Shown here: in pieces, positions 9,303 to 17,890 of the stretch | How positions within the stretch are numbered: position 1 is the first letter of the stretch | How the letters are laid out: every line of letters starts with the position of its first letter | NCBI GenBank assembly: GCA_004552155.1 | Contig: SFPF01000035.1 | Coordinates: forward strand, 1-24,464 | Origin: Bacteroidales bacterium | Lineage (GTDB): Bacteria; Bacteroidota; Bacteroidia; Bacteroidales; Bacteroidaceae | Length of the DNA stretch: 24,464 bases | Direction: 5' to 3' | The notes under the pieces: model-generated | Database searches by the model: none | Told to the model about the DNA's origin: nothing | Seen by the model: only the letters and a program-made list of their open reading frames with translations | Made by a program: the position numbers and the translations under genes

Positions 9303-10590
9303 GAAAGATATAAGATGCTCTTTCTGCGGCCGGACAGAAAATGAATGCGGCTCTATTCTGCTTAGCGGCGTCAACGGCTACATCTGCGCGGATTGCATAC
9401 AGACGGCCAACCGTATGCTATCGGAATATGGACTAATTAACGATGACGCAGCCGATGATGTAGGATCGGCATACGCGAAAGGCAAGGGCGCGAAAGCCAA
9501 AAAGGCAAAGGTCGCTGCCGAGAAGCGTTCCGTGCCCAAACCTGCCGAGATTAAAGCCTATCTCGACCAATATGTGATTGGCCAGGACGATGCGAAACGT
9601 ACGTTGGCAGTTGCCGTCTACAACCATTACAAGCGTTTGGCCAGCCAGCAGCAAGCCGGTGCCGACGAGGTGGAGATTGAGAAGTCCAATATTATTATGG
9701 TAGGCTCGACAGGTACGGGCAAGACATTGCTCGCCCGCACTATTGCCAAACTCCTCGACGTGCCGTTTACGATTGTCGACGCTACGGTGTTCACCGAAGC
9801 CGGCTACGTGGGCGAAGACGTGGAGAGCATACTCTCGCGCCTGCTGCAAGTGGCGGATTTCAACGTGAAGGAAGCAGAGCGCGGCATCGTGTTTATCGAC
9901 GAGATCGACAAGATTGCCCGCAAGAGCGATAACCCTTCGATTACCCGCGACGTATCGGGCGAGGGCGTGCAGCAGGGATTGCTCAAACTCCTTGAAGGCT
10001 CGATTGTAAACGTGCCGCCAAAGGGCGGGCGCAAGCACCCCGACCAAGACTATATACACGTAGATACGAAGAACATTCTCTTTATCTGCGGCGGTGCATT
10101 CGATGGCATCGAAAAGAAAATTGCGCAGCGGCTCAATACGCATACCGTGGGCTATAATTCCGTGCAGAATGCGATGCGCCTCGACCCCAACAACCTGATG
10201 CAGTATATCGTGCCGCAGGACTTGAAGAGTTTCGGGCTTATCCCCGAAATCATCGGTCGCCTGCCGGTGCTGACGTATCTGCAAAAGCTCGACCGCGAAG
10301 CTCTGCGCCGCATACTCGTGGAACCGAAGAACTCTATCATCAAGCAAAACGCCAAACTGCTCGAAATGGACGGCATCAAACTCACCTTTGCGCCTGATGC
10401 TTTGGAGTACATCGTGGATAAAGCCGTGGATTACAAGCTCGGCGCGCGCGGTCTTCGTTCTATCGTCGAGTCTATTATGCGCGACGCGATGTTTGAACTG
10501 CCTTCTTCTAAAAAGAAAGAATTTGAGGTGACGAAAGACTACGCTGCCGAGCAGTTGGAAAAGCACCTTGTGTTCCAACAGCAGGCGTAA
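9292..10590 (+). CDS. clpX: ATP-dependent Clp protease ATP-binding subunit
   Basis: ClpX is the hexameric AAA+ unfoldase that feeds ClpP. The ATG at 9292 overlaps clpP and gives 432 residues. The N-terminal zinc domain has Cys9, Cys12, Cys32 and Cys35. Walker A is GSTGTGKT at 138-145, the pore loop GYVG at 171-174, Walker B IVFIDEID at 199-206; SIMRDAMFEL lies near the C-terminus. A Lys/Ala-rich linker at ~60-80 joins zinc and AAA+ domains. Where ClpP-docking IGF normally stands, the segment RLNTHTVGYN is found, so docking would rely on Val-Gly-Tyr; I recall a similar form in other Bacteroidetes. Downstream, a sulfatase gene separates clpX from recQ. Confidence 0.96.
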   Translation: MANKKDIRCSFCGRTENECGSILLSGVNGYICADCIQTANRMLSEYGLINDDAADDVGSAYAKGKGAKAKKAKVAAEKRSVPKPAEIKAYLDQYVIGQDDAKRTLAVAVYNHYKRLASQQQAGADEVEIEKSNIIMVGSTGTGKTLLARTIAKLLDVPFTIVDATVFTEAGYVGEDVESILSRLLQVADFNVKEAERGIVFIDEIDKIARKSDNPSITRDVSGEGVQQGLLKLLEGSIVNVPPKGGRKHPDQDYIHVDTKNILFICGGAFDGIEKKIAQRLNTHTVGYNSVQNAMRLDPNNLMQYIVPQDLKSFGLIPEIIGRLPVLTYLQKLDREALRRILVEPKNSIIKQNAKLLEMDGIKLTFAPDALEYIVDKAVDYKLGARGLRSIVESIMRDAMFELPSSKKKEFEVTKDYAAEQLEKHLVFQQQA

Positions 10591-10655
10591 GCGGATTTTT
10601 TTGAGACAAAAAGCAAATTATCTGCTAAGAAACGTGCAAATTTCAAATTAGTTTC

Positions 10656-10663
10656 TAACTTTG
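10656..10663 (+). promoter_or_regulatory. Possible -7 box of the sulfatase gene
   Basis: TAACTTTG matches the TAnnTTTG consensus and lies 54 nt before the chosen ATG. No good TTTG is found 19-22 nt upstream, so the promoter is only half supported. The box is embedded in the small palindrome CTAACTTTGTTAG (10655-10667), which might bind a regulator. Confidence 0.4.
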
Positions 10664-10717
10664 TTAGGCAAAACAGTACATTCGTCTCACAGAAACCTAA
10701 AAATCTTGCCATTCCGC

Positions 10718-12250
10718 ATGAATCGTTCGTTTGTCGCCGGCATGCTTGCCTCTATTGCTGCACCGCTAAGTGCACAGCAAACGCCCAATGTGGTAGTGAT
10801 TGTGTCAGACGACTTGGGTTATGGCGACCTTTCATGCTATGGCGCCACCCGTGTCAGCACGCCTAACGTGGACCAATTGGCATCGGCGGGGCTGCGCTTT
10901 ACCAATGCCCATGCCTGCGCCTCCACCAGCACGCCTTCGCGATACAGCCTGCTTACAGGCGAATACTGCTTCCGGCGTCACGACACGAACATCGCCACGG
11001 GAGATGCGGGCATGATTATCCGTCCCAACCAAATCACAGTGGCCGATATCTTTAAGCAAAAGGGCTACGCCACAGCTGCGATTGGCAAGTGGCATTTGGG
11101 ATTGGGCGATAAGCAAGGAACGCAAGACTGGAACGGCAAACTCGACATGTCGCCCGCAGATATAGGTTTTGATTACCACTATCTAATGGCCGCCACCGCC
11201 GACCGCGTGCCCTGCGTCTTTATCGAAGACGGGAGCGTCGTGAACTACGACCCTGCCGCGCCCATCTCAGTGAGTTACACCTCGAACTTCGCCGGCGAGC
11301 CTACGGGTGCCGCAAACCCCGAACTGCTCACCAAACTCAAGTCGAGCCACGGGCACAACCAGAGCATCGTGAACGGCATCGGGCGCATAGGGTACATGAA
11401 AGGCGGAGGCCGCGCCCTTTGGCGCGATGAGGATATTGCCGACTCAATCTCGGCAGCCGCTATCCGCTTCATAGAGAAAAATAAAGAGCAACCTTTCTTT
11501 ATGTATCTCTGCACCAACGATGTGCACGTGCCGCGTATGCCGAACGAGCGTTTTCGCGGCAAGAGTCCGCTAGGACTGCGCGGCGAAGCCATTCTGCAAT
11601 TCGATGAAACGGTGGGCAAAGTGATTGAGGCGCTTGAAGCGAACGGGCTGACAGGCAATACGCTTGTCATACTGACCAGCGACAACGGTCCCGTGCTCGA
11701 CGACGGCTATCAGGACGAGGCTGCCACACTGAACGGCGACCACACGCCTTGGGGAAATTGGCGCGGCGGCAAATACAGTGCTTTCGAGGCTGGTACGCGC
11801 GTGCCTTTCATCGTTAGATGGCCGGGCACCGTGCGCAGCGGCGATACTTCCAACGCTTTGGTTTCGCAAATCGACCTGCTTGCCGATGCTGCCGCCCTCA
11901 TCAATACGACCGTGCCTCTTGGCGCTGGCATCGATAGCCGCAACAGCCTTGACACATGGCTCGGCCGCAACACAGACGACCGCGACTTTGCTGCCACAAT
12001 GGCTGCTAACCGCACGCTCTCTCTGCAAAGCGGGCAGTGGAAATACATCGAGCCGTCTAACGGCGCGGCGAAAATCACAACCGTCAACATTGAGACCGGC
12101 TATTTGGCCACGCCGCAGCTCTACGACCTTGCTGCCGACCCAGGCGAAACTACCAATCTCTACTCGTCCCGCCCCGCTGAAGCAGAACGCATGGCGTCAA
12201 AGTTGGCTGAATTGCGCTTGCCGGTTTCGCAGATGCCCACGCCCCGTTAA
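10718..12250 (+). CDS. Secreted sulfatase, S1 family, serine type
   Basis: The enzyme would hydrolyse sulfate esters, probably on host or dietary glycans, outside the cytoplasm. From the ATG at 10718 it has 510 residues with a signal peptide (MNRSFVAGMLASIAAPLSAQ). Metal ligands appear in VSDDLGYGD (Asp31, Asp32) and TSDNGP. The active-site motif is STPSRYSLLTG, with Ser71 as the residue to be oxidised to formylglycine; Lys is in AIGKWHLG. A serine at this place implies maturation by an anaerobic sulfatase-maturating enzyme (radical SAM), which is not in the window. The open frame reaches back to 10661, but the signal peptide fixes the start. It stands alone between clpX and recQ, an atypical position. 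Substrate cannot be told. Confidence 0.92.
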   Translation: MNRSFVAGMLASIAAPLSAQQTPNVVVIVSDDLGYGDLSCYGATRVSTPNVDQLASAGLRFTNAHACASTSTPSRYSLLTGEYCFRRHDTNIATGDAGMIIRPNQITVADIFKQKGYATAAIGKWHLGLGDKQGTQDWNGKLDMSPADIGFDYHYLMAATADRVPCVFIEDGSVVNYDPAAPISVSYTSNFAGEPTGAANPELLTKLKSSHGHNQSIVNGIGRIGYMKGGGRALWRDEDIADSISAAAIRFIEKNKEQPFFMYLCTNDVHVPRMPNERFRGKSPLGLRGEAILQFDETVGKVIEALEANGLTGNTLVILTSDNGPVLDDGYQDEAATLNGDHTPWGNWRGGKYSAFEAGTRVPFIVRWPGTVRSGDTSNALVSQIDLLADAAALINTTVPLGAGIDSRNSLDTWLGRNTDDRDFAATMAANRTLSLQSGQWKYIEPSNGAAKITTVNIETGYLATPQLYDLAADPGETTNLYSSRPAEAERMASKLAELRLPVSQMPTPR

Positions 12251-12281
12251 TATCGTGAAGACGCAGCAGGACACATCGCAG

Positions 12282-12300
12282 ACCGTTTGCCTCAAACGGT
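12282..12300 (+). other. Small perfect hairpin between sulfatase and recQ
   Basis: ACCGTTTG (12282-12289) and CAAACGGT (12293-12300) form an 8-bp perfect stem with a 3-nt loop, 32 nt after the sulfatase stop. No T-run follows, so it is not a clear terminator. It may stabilise the mRNA end or bind protein. Confidence 0.4.
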
Positions 12301-12348
12301 AACCACCGCAGCTGAAGCCTATAAGAATACCTTACTCTTCTACCTCCC

Positions 12349-14445
12349 ATGAAGGCAAAATTGGATTTACACAAAGCGCTCAAACGCCATTTTGGCTTTG
12401 ACTCTTTCAAAAACAATCAAGAAGCCGTTATCCGCAGCCTGCTGGACGGCAAAGATGTTTTTGTGCTTATGCCCACGGGCGGCGGCAAGTCGATGTGTTA
12501 CCAATTGCCCTCGCTTTTGATGGAGGGAACGGCGATTGTGATTTCTCCGCTCATCGCCCTGATGAAAAATCAGGTGGACGCGATGCGGCACATGAGCCAA
12601 GAGGACGGTGTGGCGTACGTCGCCCCCGAATCGCTGACGAAGGAAGACAACGTGGCGTTTCTCAAATCTATAAAAATCTCCTTTTACGCCGTCGACGAGG
12701 CGCACTGCATTTCTGAGTGGGGGCATGACTTTCGGCCTGAGTACCGGAAAATCCGTCCCATCATCAACGAAATTGGCAACGCGCCTGTCATTGCGCTCAC
12801 TGCAACGGCCACCGAAAAGGTTAAGACCGATATTAAGAAAAACCTTGGCATTCCCGACGCAGTGGAGTACAAGAGTTCTTTCAACCGCCCCAACCTATAT
12901 TATGAGGTGAGGCCTAAGACAGAAAATATAAACAGAGACATAATTAAATTCATTAAGCAACACTCTGGCAAAAGCGGCATCATTTATTGCCTAAGCAGGA
13001 AGAAAGTGGAAGAACTTGCAGAAGTTCTGCGCACCAACGACATCAAGGCAGAAGCTTATCACGCCGGCATGGAACCAGCCACGCGTTCGCAGACACAGGA
13101 TGACTTCATCATGGAGCGCATCGACGTGATTGTTGCCACGATTGCCTTCGGCATGGGCATTGACAAGCCCGACGTTCGCTTCGTCATACATTACGACATT
13201 CCCAAAAGCCTTGAAGGCTATTATCAGGAAACGGGTCGCGCCGGACGCGACGGCGGCGAAGGGCAATGCATCGCTTTCTATTCCTACAAAGACCTTCAGA
13301 AACTTGAGAAGTTCATGGAAGGCAAACCGCTCGCAGAACAGGAGATTGGCAAGCAGCTTCTTAAAGAAACTGCCGCCTATGCCGAAAGCTCCGTTTGCCG
13401 CCGCAAGCTGTTGCTGCATTATTTCGGAGAGGAATATCTCCAGGATAATTGCGAAAACTGTGATAACTGCATAAATCCCAAAAAACAAGTGGAAGCAAAA
13501 ACACAATTAAATAAGGTATTGGAAGTGATTATCGCCATTAAGGAGCACTTCCGCGAAGACTATGTTAAGGATATCCTGATGGGCAAGCCCACCGACGAGG
13601 TTTGCGCCCATCACCATGACGAACTTGAAGTATTTGGCATTGGAGATGACGAAAGCGAGCGCACTTGGAACGCCGTTATCCGCCAGGCCGTCATTGCCGG
13701 CTATATCGCCAAGGACGTTGAAGACTTCGGCGTGCTTAGCGTAACGGACGAAGGCCGTGCTTTTATGAAAAATCCCGTTTCTTTCCCCATCGTGGAGGAG
13801 CGCGATTTCGACGAAGAAGAAGCCAGCCTGCCGCAAGACGGTGCTTCGTGCGCGGTCGACCCCACGCTCTTCCAAATGCTCAAAGACCTGCGCAAGCGTC
13901 TTTCTAAGGAACTGGACGTGCCGCCCTACGTGATTTTCCAAGACCCCTCGCTCGAAGCGATGGCCACCATTTATCCGCAGACGATTGAGGAACTGCAAAA
14001 CATTCCCGGCGTGGGCGCAGGCAAGGCCAAGCGCTACGGCACAGAGTTCTGCAAACTCATCAAGCAGCATTGCAAGGACTTTGAAATCGAACGCCCCGAA
14101 GACCTCCGCATCCGCACCGTCGCCAACAAGGCCAAAGACAAGGTGGCGATTATCAGCAGCATCGACCGTCAGGTTGCGCTCGACGACATCGCCGTTGCCA
14201 AGGGCTTGGAGTTTGACGAGCTGCTCGACAAAATCGAAGCCATTGTCTATTCCGGCACAAAGATCAACATCGATTATTTCATCAACGACGTGATGGACGA
14301 AGACCACGTGGAGGACATTTATCAGTACTTCAAAGAGTCGGAAACCGACGACCTTGAAGACGCAATCGATGAACTTGGCGATGAATATTCGGAAGAAGAA
14401 ATCCGCCTCGTGCGCATCAAGTTTATCTCCGAAATGGCAAACTAA
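12349..14445 (+). CDS. recQ: ATP-dependent DNA helicase RecQ, with an internal deletion
   Basis: RecQ is a 3'-5' SF2 helicase in recombination and repair. The 698 residues show Walker A TGGGKS (43-48), the DEAH box (116-119) with the aromatic-rich SEWGHDFRPEY, motif VI QETGRAGRDG, the zinc cysteines (CRRK ... CENCDNC), an RQC domain, an HRDC domain (about 505-585) and an extra C-terminal helical region as in Bacteroidetes. After QVDAMRHMSQEDGVA the chain jumps at residue 89/90 directly to YVAPESL. Other RecQ proteins have ~27 residues there, including the Asn-Ser of motif Ib and the Thr-Lys-Leu-Leu strand. The reading frame is kept (about 81 nt missing at 12615/12616). As written the helicase core would probably not fold normally. 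It follows the sulfatase by 98 nt. Confidence 0.95.
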   Translation: MKAKLDLHKALKRHFGFDSFKNNQEAVIRSLLDGKDVFVLMPTGGGKSMCYQLPSLLMEGTAIVISPLIALMKNQVDAMRHMSQEDGVAYVAPESLTKEDNVAFLKSIKISFYAVDEAHCISEWGHDFRPEYRKIRPIINEIGNAPVIALTATATEKVKTDIKKNLGIPDAVEYKSSFNRPNLYYEVRPKTENINRDIIKFIKQHSGKSGIIYCLSRKKVEELAEVLRTNDIKAEAYHAGMEPATRSQTQDDFIMERIDVIVATIAFGMGIDKPDVRFVIHYDIPKSLEGYYQETGRAGRDGGEGQCIAFYSYKDLQKLEKFMEGKPLAEQEIGKQLLKETAAYAESSVCRRKLLLHYFGEEYLQDNCENCDNCINPKKQVEAKTQLNKVLEVIIAIKEHFREDYVKDILMGKPTDEVCAHHHDELEVFGIGDDESERTWNAVIRQAVIAGYIAKDVEDFGVLSVTDEGRAFMKNPVSFPIVEERDFDEEEASLPQDGASCAVDPTLFQMLKDLRKRLSKELDVPPYVIFQDPSLEAMATIYPQTIEELQNIPGVGAGKAKRYGTEFCKLIKQHCKDFEIERPEDLRIRTVANKAKDKVAIISSIDRQVALDDIAVAKGLEFDELLDKIEAIVYSGTKINIDYFINDVMDEDHVEDIYQYFKESETDDLEDAIDELGDEYSEEEIRLVRIKFISEMAN

Positions 14446-14465
14446 GCAACGGCTGCTCTTCATTT

Positions 14466-14499
14466 TTTGACAGGCGTATGCGATGCGCCCCTACTTTTA
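14466..14499 (+). promoter_or_regulatory. Weak candidate promoter of glnS
   Basis: TTTG at 14466-14469 and TACTTTTA at 14492-14499 (7 of 8 to TAnnTTTG) are 22 nt apart, slightly long. They lie in the 137-nt gap between recQ and glnS. Nothing better is seen in that gap. Confidence 0.3.
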
Positions 14500-14582
14500 A
14501 TAGCAGATAATTAGTTGCCCGTTTCTAGAATGTCCGAAACCACGTGTCAAAATAATTACAGGAAATTAGTATCTAACATATT

Positions 14583-16238
14583 ATGACAGAAAACGTTGCA
14601 CCAAAAGAAAAGGCTTACTTAAACTTTATAGAGCAAATCGTTGCGCGCGACTTGACCGACGGTAAGAATGACGGCCGTCTCCAGACGCGTTTCCCGCCCG
14701 AACCGAACGGCTATCTCCACATCGGTCATGCCAAGGCCATTTGCATGGACTTCGGCGTGGCGCAGAAGTTCGGCGGCGTGTGCAACCTGCGCTTCGACGA
14801 CACCAACCCCCAGAAGGAAGACACTGAATACGTCGACTCGATTAAGGAAGACATCGAATGGCTCGGCTTCAAGTGGGGCAATATATATTATGCCTCCGAC
14901 TATTTCCAGCAACTCTGGGACTTTGCCGTGCGGCTCATCAAAGAGGGCAAGGCATACGTCGACGAGCAGACCAGCGAGGAAATAGCCCAGCAGAAAGGCA
15001 CGCCCACGCAGGCCGGCACCGAAAGCCCCTTCCGCAACCGCCCCATCGAGGAAAGCCTCGCCCTGTTTGAGAAGATGAACAGTGGCGAACTGCCCGAAGG
15101 CTCTATGGTGCTCCGCGCTAAGATCGACATGGCCAACCCCAACATGCACTTCCGCGACCCCATCATCTACCGCATCATCAATAAGGAGCACCACCGCACC
15201 GGCACGAAGTGGAAAGCCTATCCCATGTACGACTTCGCGCATGGACAGAGCGACTACTTCGAAGGCGTGACCCACTCCATCTGCACGCTCGAGTTTGTAC
15301 CCCACCGCCCGCTCTACGATTACTTTATCGACGAACTGAAAGAAGGCAACGACCTCGAAGACCACCGCCCGCGCCAGTACGAGTTCAACCGCCTAAACCT
15401 CACTTACACGGTGATGAGCAAGCGCAAGTTGCTCGCCTTGGTGAAGGAAGGCTTGGTTGATGGTTGGGACGACCCCCGCATGCCGACAGTCTGCGGCCTG
15501 CGCCGCCGCGGTTACTCGCCCGAGGCTGTGCGCAAGTTTGTAGATATGATAGGCTACACTAAGTTCGACGCGCTCAACGACTACGCCATGCTCGAAGCCG
15601 CCGCCCGCGAAGATCTCAACGCCCGCTCGCTCCGCGTTTCCGCCGTGCTCAACCCCGTGAAACTCATCGTGACCAACTATCCCGAAGGGCAGACCGAGGA
15701 AATGGAGGCAGTGAACAACCCCGAAAACGAAGCCGACGGCACGCACACCATTACTTTCAGCCGCGAGCTGTGGATAGAGCGCGAAGACTTTATGGAAGAC
15801 GCGCCCAAGAAGTTCTTCCGCATGGTACCCGGCAAGGAAGTGCGCCTCAAAAACGCCTACATCGTGAAATGCACGGGTTGCAAGAAAGCCGCCGACGGCA
15901 CCATCGAGGAAATCTATTGCGAATACGACCCCGAGAGTCGCAGCGGCCTCGAGGTGAGCGCGGCCCACTGTCTGCCCGCAGAGGTAAGGCTCTACGACCG
16001 CCTCTTCAACGTGGAAAACCCCTCGGCCGACGAGCGCGACTTCCGCGAACTGCTCAACCCCGACTCGCTCACCGTGTTGCCCAACTGCTACGTTGAGAAG
16101 TACGTTGCCGAGCAGACTGCCACGCGCTACCTGCAATTCCAGCGCATCGGCTATTTCACCTACGACAAGCATTCCACGCCCGAAAAGCTTGTGTTCAACC
16201 GCACCGTCGGACTGAAAGACAGTTGGGCTAAGAAATAA
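14583..16238 (+). CDS. glnS: Glutaminyl-tRNA synthetase, with a small internal deletion
   Basis: This class I synthetase charges tRNA-Gln directly. The 551-residue protein has the HIGH signature in PPEPNGYLHIGHAK (about 38-51), LRFDDTNPQKED, the tRNA acceptor-binding insertion, and the KMSKS equivalent VMSKRKL. The C-terminal anticodon-binding beta-barrels end in FNRTVGLKDSWAK. In the C-terminal part the sequence reads YDPESRSGLEVSAAHCLPAE. Family members have about 12-13 further residues here, with the conserved Arg-Lys-Val-Lys-Gly and Ile/Leu-His-Trp before Val-Ser-Ala-Ala-His. They are absent without a frame change (at 15953/15954). The loss falls in the anticodon-binding domain. A strong terminator follows 23 nt after the stop. 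Confidence 0.95.
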   Translation: MTENVAPKEKAYLNFIEQIVARDLTDGKNDGRLQTRFPPEPNGYLHIGHAKAICMDFGVAQKFGGVCNLRFDDTNPQKEDTEYVDSIKEDIEWLGFKWGNIYYASDYFQQLWDFAVRLIKEGKAYVDEQTSEEIAQQKGTPTQAGTESPFRNRPIEESLALFEKMNSGELPEGSMVLRAKIDMANPNMHFRDPIIYRIINKEHHRTGTKWKAYPMYDFAHGQSDYFEGVTHSICTLEFVPHRPLYDYFIDELKEGNDLEDHRPRQYEFNRLNLTYTVMSKRKLLALVKEGLVDGWDDPRMPTVCGLRRRGYSPEAVRKFVDMIGYTKFDALNDYAMLEAAAREDLNARSLRVSAVLNPVKLIVTNYPEGQTEEMEAVNNPENEADGTHTITFSRELWIEREDFMEDAPKKFFRMVPGKEVRLKNAYIVKCTGCKKAADGTIEEIYCEYDPESRSGLEVSAAHCLPAEVRLYDRLFNVENPSADERDFRELLNPDSLTVLPNCYVEKYVAEQTATRYLQFQRIGYFTYDKHSTPEKLVFNRTVGLKDSWAKK

Positions 16239-16261
16239 ATATATTTAAGGCACACACTCAT

Positions 16262-16318
16262 AAAAGCCCATTTCCGGCAAACCAATTAACTCCTGCCGAG
16301 AAATGGGCTTTTGTTTTC
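16262..16318 (+). terminator. Strong intrinsic terminator after glnS
   Basis: AAAAGCCCATTTC (16262-16274) pairs perfectly with GAAATGGGCTTTT (16300-16312). The stem continues through CGGCA (16275-16279) with TGCCG (16294-16298) across a bulged A. TGTTTT follows, and the left arm starts with an A-run, so it could act in both directions. Confidence 0.88.
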
Positions 16319-16358
16319 TACCGGCGTCTCTCCGCGCCCCACCCTCACCCCTAATCTT

Positions 16359-17751
16359 ATGGAACAAAATTTCAACGAAACGCTCTCGCGCTACGAGCAA
16401 AGCCTGAGCAAGATATCGCTCAACGAATATTTCGAGGCGAACGACCTGCTCGACATCATCGACTATTACATAAAGAACGAGCGTTACACCGATGCCGACC
16501 AATGCCTTGGCTTCGCGCTGGCACAATATCCCGACAACGAGGACGTTTGGATCACCAAGGCCTACCGCCTCAAAAGCGAGGGGCGTTGGAACGAAGCGCG
16601 CGCCATAATCGACAATCTTTCCGACCAAGAGTGCGCCGATGCCAGGCTGTTTCGCATCGAGGAGTACATTGCCGACGGCAGTTGGGACCGTGCTTTCTTT
16701 TTGGTGGAGAGAATAATAAATGACGAGTCCCTGCCCAATCGTATCGAAATGATTGTGGATATTGCAGAAATCCTTATCGATTACGGCCTGTACAACGAAG
16801 CCAACTATTTCCTTAAAGACATTCCAGACGGACATCCCGAAAAACCGCACGCGCTGGAACTTATGGCAGAGTGTCATTTCCAAAACCACGATTACGACAA
16901 AGCAGTAGAGGTGTCCAACAAACTCATTGACCTTGACCCCTATAATCAGCGCTCGTGGGAGCAAATGGCAAATATTCGGCAGATGCAGGGCAATTTTCAG
17001 GAGATGCGCGAGTGCGCCGACTATTCCTTAGCTATCAATCCGAAATCTGATTTGGCCATTCGCCAGCGCATAATCAGTCTGCTGTGTAGCCAGAGACTGA
17101 ACGATGCCATCTTCGTTGAGGCAAAAAAATACAACAAGCAGCATCCCGAGGACCTTTACGTGGCGCTGCCCTTCGCGCAGGCTTTGCTCGATTTCGCCCA
17201 ATCAGGAGAAGCGGCCCTTCGACAGCCCCGACCGCGTGACGCTGCTCATCATGCTCGGCTGCGCGTATTGCTTCCTCGGCGATGCCGACAATGCCAAGCA
17301 GTGCGTGCTTGCCATATCCTCGTTCGACGCAAGCAACTTGCAGCAGCTCAAACATACGCTCGAGCAATTAGACATTCGCCAAAATACCGATTTCGGCGTG
17401 GCACTGCTCGACCGCGTGCACGACCTCATGCCGGCCAACTCCGAACTCTTCAGCATGACAATATGGTTTCTTGCAGAAAATAAAATCTATGATGAAGCCT
17501 TCCTGCTGTGGCACCGTTGTATCACACATCCAGACTATATCACCATTTCGTCCACGCCCGGCATAGCCCGTGCCGTTTTCGAGTTTGTAAAGGACAAAGA
17601 AATTTTTTCTTATTACCTCTACATGGCACTGCATACCCATCCCGAAGAAACCTTTGAGTACTTTCGCGACATTGCCGATTGCTCCGAGACGAAAGAACTC
17701 ATTATGGCGTTGAAAGAAAAAACTAAGGATTGGCAGAACGATAAACAATAG
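16359..17751 (+). pseudogene. Tetratricopeptide-repeat protein, reading frame broken once
   Basis: The protein is built of TPR-like helical pairs, for example NRSWEQMANIRQMQGNFQEM-type units and GCAYCFLGDADNAKQCVLAI. There is no signal peptide, so a cytosolic scaffold or chaperone-like role is inferred. The start ATG at 16359 gives MEQNFNETLSRYEQSLSKI. The first frame is sensible until about 17200 (LPFAQALLDFAQSGE). The continuation KRPFDSPDRVTLLIMLGCAYC is in the +1 frame and runs to the stop at 17749-17751. The part expected between the two helices is too short, so a deletion of unknown size, not a multiple of three, is more likely than a single-base error. A terminator follows. Specific function unknown. 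Confidence 0.75.
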
Positions 17752-17785
17752 AAAACCCTAATTAAATAATGGGAAAAACCTGCAA

Positions 17786-17820
17786 ATGCCCCTTGTCATA
17801 TAAGCAAGGGGCATATTTAT
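17786..17820 (+). terminator. Intrinsic terminator after the TPR gene
   Basis: ATGCCCCTTG (17786-17795) and CAAGGGGCAT (17805-17814) form a perfect 10-bp stem with a 9-nt loop, followed by ATTTATT. It closes the TPR transcript 35 nt after the stop. Confidence 0.8.
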
Positions 17821-17830
17821 TGCACATTTA

Positions 17831-17862
17831 CTTGATTTTTGTGCTTAAAAGTCGTAAATTTG
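17831..17862 (+). promoter_or_regulatory. Bacteroidetes-type promoter of the FadL-like gene
   Basis: TAAATTTG at 17855-17862 matches the TAnnTTTG -7 box exactly. CTTG at 17831-17834 gives three of four bases of the -33 TTTG box, 20 nt upstream. The ATG at 17891 would follow a leader of only ~20 nt. Confidence 0.7.
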
Positions 17863-17890
17863 CAGCCGATTTTACCAATTCAAAAGAAAA

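Noticed and set aside
17199..17235. Programmed frameshift in the TPR gene
   Set aside because: There is no slippery run; the helix spacing suggests lost bases.
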